Positions 37,600 through 45,733 are shown, counted from the stretch's first letter. The stretch: DNA of 64,000 nt from an uncultured Clostridia bacterium (GCA_934500875.1 CAKSTL010000006.1:76482-140481), one strand, 5' to 3'. Numbers and translations are program-made. The notes: generated from the letters alone by a model not told the origin.

Positions 37600-37860
37600 T
37601 CATTTATTTTCACATTCCTGGTTTGCAACGCCGCACGAGGTTTTGCAAGCCGACTGGCACGAAGTCTGGCACTCGCCGCAGCCGCCCTCGCAGTTTGAAA
37701 GGTTTCTTGTGTTGAGTGTGAAAATTCTTGTGTTTTCACATTCCTGGTTTGCAACGCCGCACGAGGTTTTGCAAGCCGACTGGCACGAAGTCTGGCACTC
37801 GCCGCAGCCGCCCTCGCAGTTTGAAAGGTTTCTTGTATTGAGAGTAATAATTCTATTCAT
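37600..37860 (-). CDS. scfA: SCIFF precursor, tandem two-core form
   Basis: An 86-residue Cys-rich precursor made of two almost identical 41-residue units (residues 3-43 and 45-85), joined by one Thr. Each unit has a leader-like start (RIITLNTRNL / RIFTLNTRNL) and a Cys-rich part ending QTSCQSACKTSCGVANQECEN, which matches the SCIFF family. A normal SCIFF is one unit of about 45 residues with six Cys; here each unit has seven. The two units repeat at 126 bp and share a stretch of about 106 identical bases, so the doubling is recent. Start ATG 37860, chosen for the GGAG seven bases upstream; it agrees with the usual SCIFF N-terminus. A pseudoknot leader precedes it and the maturase gene follows. 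Confidence 0.93.
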   Translation of the reverse strand: MNRIITLNTRNLSNCEGGCGECQTSCQSACKTSCGVANQECENTRIFTLNTRNLSNCEGGCGECQTSCQSACKTSCGVANQECENK

Positions 37861-37951
37861 AAAAATCTCCTTTGCCGCCGCCATACGCCGGCATAAATAT
37901 GGTTTAAAATTTCTCTTATCCGTATGGCAAAAAAGTGATAAGAGGAAAAAT
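37861..37951 (-). ncRNA. Pseudoknot leader RNA, copy before SCIFF gene
   Basis: Read on the minus strand: CTCTTATC (37944-37937), loop ending GCCATACG (37928-37921), closing strand GATAAGAG (37920-37913), an A/T-rich connector, then CGTATGGC (37887-37880), which is complementary to the loop over 8 bp, then GGAG and the ATG. The same architecture occurs at 46679-46765, 52981-53072 and 53161-53249. Here the outer anti-ribosome-site stem seen in the sigE copy is not conserved. Confidence 0.75.
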
Positions 37952-37992
37952 TAACAAAAAAGCTGTTTTTTCGTTAATTTTCTTTCGGCTAA

Positions 37993-38020
37993 GCATCAGA
38001 AAGCTGAAACATCTGATGCC
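37993..38020 (-). terminator. GCATCAGA hairpin downstream of decarboxylase gene
   Basis: GCATCAGA (37993-38000) pairs with TCTGATGC (38012-38019). It lies 57 bp after the decarboxylase stop on that strand. A close copy is at 56107-56135. It has no clean T-run, so it may be a repeat that acts as a weak terminator or 3' stabiliser. Confidence 0.5.
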
Positions 38021-38075
38021 TAATCATAATTTTACCAATATATTATACCTTTTTTTTGCGGTATTGTCAAGATTT

Positions 38076-39485
38076 TTAGTATATAATGTGAATATTTTCG
38101 CCGCCCGGCGAAAGACTGCCCGTTAAAGATATGTCGTTTTTTGCATATACGCTCATTATTTTAAGTATTTCGGGCGTAATTTTTTCTCCCGGAATAAGAA
38201 TTGGTATGCCGGGGGGATACGCAAAAACGTATTCTGCCGATATTTTGTTTTCGGCTTCTTTATATTTTGCCTTGCAAAAACTGTGTTTTTGAGCGTCAAA
38301 CGGTGTCATTTCACATTCAAATTTTTCGGGATACAAAAATAGTTCCGGATTATCCTGCCTTTTAAGTGTTTTATCAATTTTGACAAGTGCGTCCGACAGA
38401 AGCTTAAGGCTTTCTTTATCATCTCCCGACCCGGTCATTGCCACGGCATAGCGTGCGGACGCCATTTCACATTCAATGTTATATTCGTTTCGCAAAATAT
38501 CCGCAAGATTTTTGCCCGTAATATTGGTTTTGTGCGTTAAAATAACGATTTTTGACTTGTCAAATGCAAAACAGGGAAGAGTTTTTGCCGACATAATTTC
38601 AAGATTTTCCAAATCTTTTACAGAACTGCAAAAATAATTAAGTCCTTCCTCCCAAGCCTTAAAAAAACCGTCCTTTTTTTCGCAGAGCGTGCGCACGAGC
38701 AAATCCTGCGAGGCAAGAAAAAGATAGGATGGGCTTGTGGTTTGAAAAACCGAAAGATTTTCTTTAAGCTTATTTATGTTTATCCTGTCGGTGCAAACGT
38801 GCACAATTGCCGTCTGCGTAAGGCTTGAAAGCGTTTTGTGAAGGCTTTGGACGACGATATCGGCACCGCTTTTTACTGCGCCTTTGCAAAAGGAGGCAAA
38901 CGAAAGATGTGCGCCGTGAGCTTCGTCAACGAGCAGGGTCATATTGAATTGGTGCGCAGTTTTGCTTATTTTTTCAATGTTGCTTATAACGCCCTCATAT
39001 GTGGGGGAGGTTATAATAACAAGCTTTGCCTCGGGGTGGGCTTTGCAGGCGTTTTCCACCGTTTCGGAAGAAATTTCGCCGCAAATTCCCGTTTTTTTGT
39101 CATATGCGGGGTTTACAAACTTAACGTTTGCGCCGATAAGCCGCAGTGCGTTGTATACCGATTTGTGCAAATTCCGTGCGCAGATAACCGTATCGCCGAA
39201 ATTTATGCACGAAAAAACCGCCGCAAGTATGCCGCCGCTCGAGCCGTTTACAAGATAGAACGATTTTTTTGCGCCCCACACCTTTGCGGCAAGGCTCATA
39301 GAATTTTTTATAATTCCGTTCGGGTTATGAAGATTGTCAAAGCCTTCAATTTCGGTTATGTCGAACGCACTGCCGAGAAGGTTAAGATTTGGGATTGAAG
39401 CGTTTTTTCTTTTATGACCCGGCATATGAAACGGTATTTTTTTGTTCTCTTTAAGACGCTCAAACAGCGATTTTTCGTTATCCAC
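38076..39485 (-). CDS. Orn/Lys/Arg decarboxylase family PLP enzyme
   Basis: A 469-residue fold-type I PLP enzyme of the short Gram-positive lysine/arginine decarboxylase type (YaaO/SpeA-like). PHMPGHKR near the N-terminus, the Asp in LVDEAHGAHLSF and the PLP Lys in VQSLHKTLS are diagnostic; the C-terminal domain with PPGIPILIPGE is also typical. The start is GTG 39485, seven bases after GGAGG; the next residues DNEKSLFERLKE fit the family. It would decarboxylate a basic amino acid to cadaverine, agmatine or putrescine; specificity is not visible. Monocistronic, with an 57-bp 3' gap carrying the GCATCAGA hairpin. Confidence 0.88.
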   Translation of the reverse strand: MDNEKSLFERLKENKKIPFHMPGHKRKNASIPNLNLLGSAFDITEIEGFDNLHNPNGIIKNSMSLAAKVWGAKKSFYLVNGSSGGILAAVFSCINFGDTVICARNLHKSVYNALRLIGANVKFVNPAYDKKTGICGEISSETVENACKAHPEAKLVIITSPTYEGVISNIEKISKTAHQFNMTLLVDEAHGAHLSFASFCKGAVKSGADIVVQSLHKTLSSLTQTAIVHVCTDRININKLKENLSVFQTTSPSYLFLASQDLLVRTLCEKKDGFFKAWEEGLNYFCSSVKDLENLEIMSAKTLPCFAFDKSKIVILTHKTNITGKNLADILRNEYNIECEMASARYAVAMTGSGDDKESLKLLSDALVKIDKTLKRQDNPELFLYPEKFECEMTPFDAQKHSFCKAKYKEAENKISAEYVFAYPPGIPILIPGEKITPEILKIMSVYAKNDISLTGSLSPGGENIHIIY

Positions 39486-39610
39486 CTTTATTCCTCCGTT
39501 AAGGCGATGTAGGGGAAGACCTCCTATGCCCTTGCAATTTTACAGCCTTCCACACCTTTTTTAACTTTAAGGAAGGTTTTATTTTTCTGTTAAAGAAAGG
39601 GACGGCTTTT
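39486..39610. other. Gap upstream of decarboxylase gene
   Basis: On the minus strand the only clear items are GGAGG before the GTG start and a CCTTCC/GGAAGG imperfect hairpin near 39548-39573. No open frame and no convincing promoter was found. Confidence 0.3.
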
Positions 39611-39887
39611 GCCACTCCTCGATAAGAAAGCATTGGTTTTAAAGCTGTATTTTAAATTCATACTGCGTCAAAAATCTGCCATATGCGTTAAGCATAATGG
39701 CAGGTTTTATTTCCTGTCTGAATTGTAAAAAAACGATATTCAAAACTGCTTTGCACCTTAAAAACAAGATTTTTTGATGAATTTCAAGGCAAAAAAGCGA
39801 GTAATCCTGACGGATTGTGAGTTTTTTTAACGCAGAAAGGCGCAAAAAATATGTGTTTAAGGCAATGCTTACTTATCAAGGAGCGGC
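39611..39887 (-). mobile_element. 277-bp non-coding element with terminal inverted repeats, copy 2
   Basis: Reverse-oriented copy of 8020-8295, about 95 percent identical by eye, with the same internal CCTGCCAT/ATGGCAG and AATCC-GGATT hairpins and the same 25-bp imperfect ends. TTTT lies on both flanks (CTTTT before 39611, CTTTTA after 39884), a possible target duplication. It sits at the 3' end of glmS, where GAGCGGC and GCCGCCCC make a small hairpin with the flank. Confidence 0.75.
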
Positions 39888-39915
39888 TTTTAGCCGCCCC
39901 TTTTTATTTATCAAA

Positions 39916-41733
39916 TTATTCCACGGTTACCGATTTTGCAAGGTTTCTGGGTTTATCAACATTGCAGCCTTTTGCGATTGCAACGTGATATGACAAAAGC
40001 TGAAGCGGAACAACGGCGGTAACGGGCGAAAGAAGCGCCTCTGTTGCCGGGACGTTTATCACCTCGTCGTACATATCGGCAGGCGTATCAAAGCCGTCGG
40101 GCAAAACGCCGACGATATATGCCCCTCTTGTTACAACTTCTTTGATGTTGCTCTCCATTTTTCCCTTAAGAGCGTCGTTTGTGTTAAGGGCGATTACCAC
40201 CGTGCCTTTTTCAATCAGCGCAATCGGCCCGTGCTTAAGCTCTCCGCCGGCATACGGCTCGGAGTGTATATACGAAATTTCTTTAAGCTTCAAAGAGCCT
40301 TCCATTGCAACGGCATAATCAAGCGCTCTGCCAAGGTAGAAAATATCGGTTTCGCCGCATATTTTCTGTGCGATTTTTTTGGTAATATCGTCAGTTTCAA
40401 GCGCTTTTTTAACCTTTTTGGGCAGACTTAAAAGCTCGGATTTTATATTTTCGATAACGCTTTCTTCAACGTAATTTCTGTTTTGCGCCATATAGAGCGC
40501 AAAAATGTAGAGCGCAATAAGCTGCGTGATATAAGCCTTTGTGGACGCAACGGCAATTTCGGGGCCTGCGTGGGTGTAGAACACAAAATCAGCCTCACGT
40601 GATACCGAACTTCCGACAACGTTTGTGATTGCAAACGTCTTGCAGCCGTTTTGCTTTGCAAGGCGCAGCGCCGCAAGCGTATCGGCGGTTTCTCCCGACT
40701 GGCTTATAACCATAACGAGCGTGTTTTTGTCAAGAATGGGATTTCTGTAACGAAATTCCGACGCAATATCCACGTCAACGGGTATGCCCGAGAGCCTTTC
40801 TATTGCGGTTTTTCCCACAAGCCCTGCGTGATAAGCCGTGCCGCACGCAACGATAAACACTCTTGATATGCCGCTTAAATCGCTGTCGTTTATATCGTCG
40901 AGAACGATTTTTTCACCCTTTGCAACCCTTGCGTTAAGAGTGCTTTTTATAGCCTGGGGCTGTTCGTAAATTTCTTTCAGCATAAAGTGGTCAAATCCGC
41001 CCTTCTGAGCGGCGGTTTCGTCAAACGTAACGGTATAAACGCTGCGTTTTATTTCATTTTTATCGGCGTCAACAATTTTAACGCTGTCCTTTTTAAGAAT
41101 TACAAATTCGTTGTCATTTAAAAGGTAGAAATTTTTTGTATGCTTTAAAACTGCGGGGATATCCGAAGCGATAAAGTTCTCGCCGTCGCCAAGTCCCACA
41201 ATGAGCGGACTGTCTTTTCTTACCGCAATAATTCTGTCCGGCTCATCCTCGCACATAACGCCGAGTCCGTAGCTGCCTTCAACCATACCAACTGTTTTAA
41301 TCACTGCGTCAAGAATATCGCCGTGATAGTTTTTTGATATAAGCTGCGCCAAAACCTCGCTATCGGTTTCCGACACGAAATTGACGCCTTCTTTGATAAG
41401 CTCCTCTTTAAGCGGAGCGTAATTTTCGATAATTCCGTTATGCACAACGCTTATTTTTTTATCCTGCGAAAGATGAGGATGCGAATTAATATCGGACGGC
41501 GCACCGTGCGTTGCCCAGCGTGTATGACCTATTCCGACATTCCCGTCAAGGTTTATGCCCCTGCATTTTTCTTCGAGGTTTTTAAGCTGACCCTTGGCTT
41601 TTACCGTTGTAATCTTAGAATTGAGCACAGAAATACCTGCCGAGTCGTAGCCTCGGTATTCAAGCTTGGATAAGCCGTCAAGCAAAACCTCTTTAGCGTT
41701 GTTTTTGCCAATATAACCAACTATTCCACACAT
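39916..41733 (-). CDS. glmS: Glucosamine-6-phosphate synthase GlmS
   Basis: A 605-residue L-glutamine:fructose-6-phosphate amidotransferase. I start it at ATG 41733 because Cys2 in MCGIVGYIG must be the N-terminal nucleophile of the class II glutaminase; GGAAAA precedes it. The frame stays open farther upstream but those codons lie in the ribozyme. Features: RGYDSAG, GHTRWATHG, two SIS domains (SQSGETADTLAALR; YAGGELKHGPIALI) and the C-terminal DKPRNLAKSVTVE. It makes glucosamine-6-phosphate for peptidoglycan and other amino sugars. Control by the self-cleaving ribozyme at 41801-41932 is predicted. Confidence 0.97.
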   Translation of the reverse strand: MCGIVGYIGKNNAKEVLLDGLSKLEYRGYDSAGISVLNSKITTVKAKGQLKNLEEKCRGINLDGNVGIGHTRWATHGAPSDINSHPHLSQDKKISVVHNGIIENYAPLKEELIKEGVNFVSETDSEVLAQLISKNYHGDILDAVIKTVGMVEGSYGLGVMCEDEPDRIIAVRKDSPLIVGLGDGENFIASDIPAVLKHTKNFYLLNDNEFVILKKDSVKIVDADKNEIKRSVYTVTFDETAAQKGGFDHFMLKEIYEQPQAIKSTLNARVAKGEKIVLDDINDSDLSGISRVFIVACGTAYHAGLVGKTAIERLSGIPVDVDIASEFRYRNPILDKNTLVMVISQSGETADTLAALRLAKQNGCKTFAITNVVGSSVSREADFVFYTHAGPEIAVASTKAYITQLIALYIFALYMAQNRNYVEESVIENIKSELLSLPKKVKKALETDDITKKIAQKICGETDIFYLGRALDYAVAMEGSLKLKEISYIHSEPYAGGELKHGPIALIEKGTVVIALNTNDALKGKMESNIKEVVTRGAYIVGVLPDGFDTPADMYDEVINVPATEALLSPVTAVVPLQLLSYHVAIAKGCNVDKPRNLAKSVTVE

Positions 41734-41800
41734 ATTCAATTTTCCTTTCATTGCATAAAAATAATAACATTTCATAAGGGCACTGAAAGGTTTTAACACT

Positions 41801-41932
41801 GCAAATTCCTTTGTGACTGCGATTGCTCGCAAGGTTTTAAAAATTTGCTTACGCTTGTGCAAAGCGTGGGGTATCCGCCGAATTTTCGATTAGCCCCATC
41901 CTCGTCAACCGATTATTTTCGGTTCGGGCGCT
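41801..41932 (-). ncRNA. glmS ribozyme-riboswitch
   Basis: On the minus strand the core reads AAGCGCCCGAACC at the cleavage site (cut expected before G41931), then GGTTGACGAGGATGGGG, TTCGGCGGATACCCCACGC, which are the P1-P2.1 core elements of glmS ribozymes. A P3-type stem GCAAATT/AATTTGC closes near 41801-41807. It lies 67 bp before the glmS ATG. Known: glucosamine-6-phosphate acts as cofactor for self-cleavage, lowering glmS expression. Confidence 0.93.
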
Positions 41933-41969
41933 TAAGATTTATTTTTTATATCCTCCTTTAAAAAAATTA

Positions 41970-42037
41970 CCCTTATATCATATTATAATATAACCGGCGC
42001 AAAAATGTCAACAAATATTTTTAATATGATATAAGGG
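41970..42037 (-). terminator. Terminator of zinc-ribbon gene with glmS promoter in its loop
   Basis: CCCTTATATCATATTA (41970-41985) and its exact complement TAATATGATATAAGGG (42022-42037) form a 16-bp stem around a 36-nt loop; on the minus strand a TAATTTTTTT run follows, so it ends transcripts of the gene at 42062-42952. The loop holds the glmS promoter: TTGACA (42011-42006), 18-bp spacer, TATAAT (41987-41982). Transcripts starting there contain only part of one arm and escape termination. Confidence 0.75.
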
Positions 42038-42061
42038 AGATAAATTTATTGTATATCCGAT

Positions 42062-42952
42062 TTAGTTTTCGTCCGAAGCTGCATCTGTGCTTTCGTCCGT
42101 GTTTTGGACTGTATCGGCGTTAGGATTTGCCTGCGCATTATCGGCGGTGCTTTCGTTTGGGATATCCTCTTGCGCATTGGTATCAGGACTGCCGTTTTCG
42201 TGCGCATCTGTTTCTTCTTCGACAATTGTGTAACCGTCATTTTCAGGAAGGCACACACCGCAGTAATTGCAGAAAACTGCGTTGTCCGCAACATTTTTGT
42301 GACAGTTTGGACAAACTCTTTCTTCCTTTTCAAGGCTTGCACCGCAGTTTTGGCAATATTTTGAGTCTGCGCTGTGCTTGGTTTGACAAACTGGGCATAC
42401 CTTTTGCTTTTTCAAATTGTCAAACGATACCGTATTTGTAAAAACATCACGCTTTACAACGCCCGGAATAAGCAGCACACGTGACAGCACCGAAAATACA
42501 ATTGTAAAATACGGCGCTCTGGTTGCGGTGACAATTCCTGCCGAGAACGGCATATAATATTCAAACGCACTGCTGCCTATGCGTGCCGAGAATTCAAAGT
42601 TCATTGCAATAACCGCAACGATAAATCCTACGGAAAACGCAACGTTTACCGCTGAAGATACTGTATTTATAATGTAAGAATGTTTTTTTGACGCAACGGC
42701 ATATGCGCCCGATATAACGGTTAAAATAATCATAACAAGCGCCGCAAGCGACACCGCAAGCGATATAAGCGCAAGATAGAGCGAATCAAAAAGACGCATA
42801 TTTGAAAATACCGATGATAATTCAAACAGTGAAAAACGGCTTTGCGCACCGAAATTCATATTTACCGAGAGCCACTTTGAGCAAATTGCAATAAGGGCGA
42901 AAAGGCTTGAAAGCGCCGAAAGAATTTTTGATGATAAGCTTAATTTTTTCAT
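42062..42952 (-). CDS. Membrane protein with C-terminal zinc ribbons
   Basis: A 296-residue protein of unknown function. The N-terminal half has four hydrophobic segments (about 8-28, 55-80, 90-112, 135-160). The C-terminal half has a run of zinc-ribbon pairs CPVCQTKHSADSKYCQNCG and CPNCHKNVADNAVFCNYCG (about 187-245), followed by an acidic, Asn/Asp/Glu-rich tail of about 50 residues. ATG 42952 follows two GGAGG-like sites; promoter TTGATT-17-TATACT is at 43020-42992. It faces spo0A divergently. Such double zinc-ribbon membrane proteins are frequent in Firmicutes; no role can be assigned from the sequence. Confidence 0.7.
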   Translation of the reverse strand: MKKLSLSSKILSALSSLFALIAICSKWLSVNMNFGAQSRFSLFELSSVFSNMRLFDSLYLALISLAVSLAALVMIILTVISGAYAVASKKHSYIINTVSSAVNVAFSVGFIVAVIAMNFEFSARIGSSAFEYYMPFSAGIVTATRAPYFTIVFSVLSRVLLIPGVVKRDVFTNTVSFDNLKKQKVCPVCQTKHSADSKYCQNCGASLEKEERVCPNCHKNVADNAVFCNYCGVCLPENDGYTIVEEETDAHENGSPDTNAQEDIPNESTADNAQANPNADTVQNTDESTDAASDEN

Positions 42953-42991
42953 AAAAATCTCCTCCTGATAAAATTGTCCTCCTATTAATTA

Positions 42992-43020
42992 AGTATACAT
43001 CAAAGCTTTGAAATAATCAA
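42992..43020 (-). promoter_or_regulatory. Sigma-A promoter of zinc-ribbon gene
   Basis: On the minus strand TTGATT (43020-43015), 17-bp spacer, TATACT (42997-42992), 40 bp before the ATG. Confidence 0.65.
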
Positions 43021-43066
43021 CACAAAAAATCAACAAAAAAACAGACAAAGCAAAAAATAAACAAAA

Positions 43067-43130
43067 TTCGACAGTGCAAAATTTATTAAAGGAAAAAATT
43101 ACCAAAATGGTATGGTAAAAAAATGTCGAA
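43067..43130. promoter_or_regulatory. Two candidate Spo0A boxes upstream of spo0A
   Basis: TTCGACA at 43067-43073 and TGTCGAA at 43124-43130 each match the core of the Spo0A box (TGNCGAA, either strand), about 160-220 bp before the spo0A promoter. They suggest autoregulation, or control of the divergent zinc-ribbon gene, whose promoter is nearer. The surrounding DNA is very AT-rich and holds no gene. Confidence 0.5.
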
Positions 43131-43288
43131 TTTACTTAATTTTAAAATTTATGGCAAAAATTGGATATGAAGTGTCCAATTTTTAGGGTAAAAATCAAAA
43201 ATAACTCTGAAAAGTGCTATTTTCAATTGCTAAATATTGGTATAAATGTAAATAATTGGAAATAATTGGCAGAAATCAATCGTCCTTC

Positions 43289-43317
43289 TTGTAAAAAAAG
43301 CTTGAGAATTATATAAT
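43289..43317 (+). promoter_or_regulatory. Sigma-A promoter of spo0A
   Basis: TTGTAA (43289-43294), 17-bp spacer, TATAAT (43312-43317), 35 bp before the ATG; GGAGGG is the ribosome site. Confidence 0.7.
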
Positions 43318-43352
43318 TAAATTACAAAAAGAACTTATTGGAGGGAAAACTT

Positions 43353-44138
43353 ATGAATAATAAGGTAAGAGTGGTTGTTGCAGATGATAATAAGGAATTT
43401 TGCAGAACAATGAGAGATTATTTTGCCGCTTGTGAGGATATTGAGTTAATCGGTGTTGCATATGACGGAAAAGAGGCATATGAAATGGTAGTGCAGACAA
43501 AGCCCGACGTGCTTTTGACCGACGTTGTTATGCCGAATCTTGACGGACTGGGGCTTCTGAGCAAGATTAACAATATGTCCGAACCTGTCAAAAAACCGAA
43601 CGCTATTGTTATTTCCGCAATCGGCAACGACAAAATTATAAGAAGCGCAATGAATCTCGGCGCAAAATATTACATAATAAAACCTGCCGACCTTTCGGTT
43701 ATTGCCGACAGGGTGAGAGAATTCAAAGAAAGTATGTCAATGTTCAAATCGGTTAAAATGCCCGACAAACAGCAGGGCGGCTCTTTTGACCTTGAAATGG
43801 GCGTTACGGCAATTATTCAGAAAATAGGCGTTCCGGCGCACATCAAGGGTTATCAGTATATGCGTGACGCCATAATTATGGTAATTAAAGATATGGACGC
43901 TATAAATTCGGTTACAAAAATTTTGTATCCGACGGTTGCGAAAAAGTACAACACCACCTCCTCACGTGTTGAAAGGGCAATCCGCCACGCAATTGAGGTT
44001 GCGTGGGACAGAGGCGACCCCGAGGTTCTGGACGAAATGTTCGGCTACACAATCTTAAGCAGCAAGGGTAAGCCTACAAATTCGGAGTTTATTGCAATGA
44101 TTTCCGACAAGCTCAGATTAGAGCTTAAGAGCGCTTAA
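43353..44138 (+). CDS. spo0A: Sporulation master regulator Spo0A
   Basis: A 261-residue response regulator. Receiver: acidic pair Asp11/Asp12 (VVADDNKEF), phospho-acceptor Asp57 in LLTDVVMPNLDG, and Lys in YIIKP. The C-terminal Spo0A domain carries the DNA-reading helix TTSSRVERAIRHAIEVAWDRG-like segment (about 205-225) and ends GKPTNSEFIAMISDKL. The start ATG 43353, not an upstream codon, matches GGAGGG spacing and the family N-terminus. Phosphorylated Spo0A commits the cell to sporulation; targets plausibly in this window are its own upstream region and the spoIIGA promoter. A terminator follows at 44283. Confidence 0.97.
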   Translation: MNNKVRVVVADDNKEFCRTMRDYFAACEDIELIGVAYDGKEAYEMVVQTKPDVLLTDVVMPNLDGLGLLSKINNMSEPVKKPNAIVISAIGNDKIIRSAMNLGAKYYIIKPADLSVIADRVREFKESMSMFKSVKMPDKQQGGSFDLEMGVTAIIQKIGVPAHIKGYQYMRDAIIMVIKDMDAINSVTKILYPTVAKKYNTTSSRVERAIRHAIEVAWDRGDPEVLDEMFGYTILSSKGKPTNSEFIAMISDKLRLELKSA

Positions 44139-44148
44139 ATTTTTGCAT

Positions 44149-44274
44149 ATGAAAATTACAAAAATTTTTGTTTCTGAAAGCGGCGTTAAATTTAAAAATA
44201 TAAAAAATGCGGCGCTGCTTTACAAAGCCTTGGACATTTCGGCGGTTATTTTACTTGCAGTCTTCCTTATATAA
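44149..44274 (+). CDS. Possible 41-residue peptide after spo0A
   Basis: An ATG at 44149 opens a 41-codon frame with a hydrophobic C-terminus (ALDISAVILLAVFLI). It lies 10 bp after spo0A and before the terminator, but has no good ribosome site. It could be a small membrane peptide or chance; I cannot support a function. Confidence 0.22.
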   Translation: MKITKIFVSESGVKFKNIKNAALLYKALDISAVILLAVFLI

Positions 44275-44282
44275 ATACACAA

Positions 44283-44316
44283 AAACCCGAGCGGATTTTT
44301 TCACTCGGGTTTTTGG
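44283..44316. terminator. Bidirectional terminator after spo0A
   Basis: AACCCGAG (44284-44291) pairs with CTCGGGTT (44304-44311) with A- and T-runs on both sides. It separates spo0A from the convergent ABC transporter genes. Confidence 0.8.
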
Positions 44317-44339
44317 TTTTCCTAATGCTTAAAATGTTT

Positions 44340-45086
44340 TTATCTTAACACTCTTTCCAAAAATTTAATTGTGCGCTCGTTTTTCGGATTTTCCAAAACG
44401 TCCTTTGGGCTTCCCTGCTCGACGATATAACCGTCGTCCATAAACACAACGTGCGAGGCAACCTCTTTTGCAAAGGCAATTTCGTGCGTTACCACAAGCA
44501 TTGTCATTTTTTCATCGGCAAGCTTTTTCATAACGTTTAAAACCTCGCCCGTAAGCTCGGGGTCAAGTGCGCTTGTAGGCTCGTCAAACAGCATAAGCTT
44601 GGGATTCATGGCAAGCGCTCTTGCGATTGCAACCCTCTGCTGCTGACCGCCCGACAGATTGCACGGATATTCGTTAACCTTTTCGGAGAGACCCACATCC
44701 GAAAGAAGGCGGATTGCGTTTTGCTCCGCCTCGGCTTTTGAAATTTTGTTTACTATAACCGGCGCTTCGGTAATGTTTTCTATAACGCTTTTGTGCGGAA
44801 ACAGGTTAAACTGCTGAAACACCATTCCCATTTTGCTTATAATGGGGCGAAGAATTTTATCTTTTTGATATTTTCCGTCCTTTGCGATATATTCGCCGTC
44901 AAATTCTATGCTGCCGCCGTCTATTGTTTCAAGCTTGTTAAGACATCTTAAAAACGTGCTTTTTCCCGAGCCGGACGGGCCGATAACCGCCACCGTTTCG
45001 CCCTTTTCCACGCTCAAGCCGATATTTTTTAAAACTTTTGTGTTTCCAAAGCTTTTTTTTATGTTTTCAGCCTTTAAAATAGCCAT
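44340..45086 (-). CDS. Polar amino-acid ABC transporter ATPase (GlnQ-like)
   Basis: A 248-residue ABC ATPase. Walker A GPSGSGKST (about 33-41), Q-loop QQFNLFPHKSV, signature LSGGQQQRVAIARALA, Walker B LMLFDEPTSALD and the His switch VVTHE are all intact. FPHKSVIENI and the lack of a C-terminal regulatory domain mark the GlnQ/polar amino-acid class. Start ATG 45086 follows AGAGG by six bases and lies just after the permease stop (coupled translation). It forms an importer with the permease at 45089 and the binding protein at 45827. Confidence 0.93.
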   Translation of the reverse strand: MAILKAENIKKSFGNTKVLKNIGLSVEKGETVAVIGPSGSGKSTFLRCLNKLETIDGGSIEFDGEYIAKDGKYQKDKILRPIISKMGMVFQQFNLFPHKSVIENITEAPVIVNKISKAEAEQNAIRLLSDVGLSEKVNEYPCNLSGGQQQRVAIARALAMNPKLMLFDEPTSALDPELTGEVLNVMKKLADEKMTMLVVTHEIAFAKEVASHVVFMDDGYIVEQGSPKDVLENPKNERTIKFLERVLR

Positions 45087-45088
45087 AA

Positions 45089-45733
45089 TCAACCTCTGTA
45101 ATAATCAAATTTTTTCTCAATAAATCCGAACAGAACGGTGAGAAGTCCGCAAAAAACAAGGTAGAACACGCCCGAATAGAACAGCGGCCATATAAGCGCC
45201 TTGGAGGCGATATAATTCTGCGCCGTCTGGGTGATTTCGATAACCGAAATAATTCTTGCAAGCGAGGTGTCCTTTACAAGCGTGATAATTTCATTGCCCA
45301 TTGGCGGAACAATCCGCTTTACCACCTGCATAAGCACAATTTTAAAGAAAATCTGCACCTTATTCATTCCGAGAACATATCCCGCCTCGTACTGCCCCTT
45401 CGGAATTGCCTCAATTCCGCCACGGAATATTTCGGAAAAGTATGCCGCATAGTTTATTATAAATGCAATAAGCGTTGCGTTCATTCTTGTCATACCCTTG
45501 TATTCAAACATAAGGCTGGGTCCGAACATCACAATAATAAGCTGGAGCATAAGCGGTGTGCCTCTTATTATCCACACAAAAATTTTGGTAATGCCGCTTA
45601 TGGGCTTAAATTTGCACATTGAGCCGAGCGTTATTACAAACCCGAGCGGAATGGCGGCGAGAAGCGTCAGTATAAATATGTAAAAGTTTGTTCCGAAGCC
45701 TTTTAACAAGGCTTGTGTTACGATTAAAAACAT
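45089..45733 (-). CDS. Polar amino-acid ABC transporter permease
   Basis: A 214-residue HisM/GlnP-type permease with about five membrane helices. I choose ATG 45733 (AGGATG upstream; residues MFLIVTQALLKGFGTNFYIF) rather than a longer frame that would start without a ribosome site. The EAA-type loop is FRGGIEAIPKGQYEAGYVLG; IVPPMGNEIITLVKDTSLA is typical. It is separated from the binding-protein gene by 93 bp with a hairpin and overlaps its ATPase gene. Confidence 0.9.
   Translation of the reverse strand: MFLIVTQALLKGFGTNFYIFILTLLAAIPLGFVITLGSMCKFKPISGITKIFVWIIRGTPLMLQLIIVMFGPSLMFEYKGMTRMNATLIAFIINYAAYFSEIFRGGIEAIPKGQYEAGYVLGMNKVQIFFKIVLMQVVKRIVPPMGNEIITLVKDTSLARIISVIEITQTAQNYIASKALIWPLFYSGVFYLVFCGLLTVLFGFIEKKFDYYRG

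Noticed and set aside
37600..37860. Perfect direct repeat that could suggest a CRISPR-like or minisatellite array
   Set aside because: Only two 126-bp units exist, in frame, and both encode SCIFF peptide; it is a gene-internal duplication.
37861..37951. Known riboswitch class such as preQ1 or SAM for the leader family
   Set aside because: Stem lengths, loop sequences and downstream genes do not match any class I can recall; left as unassigned.
38838..39398. 186-codon open frame on the plus strand
   Set aside because: It is antisense to the decarboxylase gene, whose motifs are clear; no ribosome site.
41734..41862. Longer glmS reading frame extending upstream of MCGIVGY
   Set aside because: The extra codons lie in the glmS ribozyme, and Cys must follow the initiator Met for glutaminase activity.
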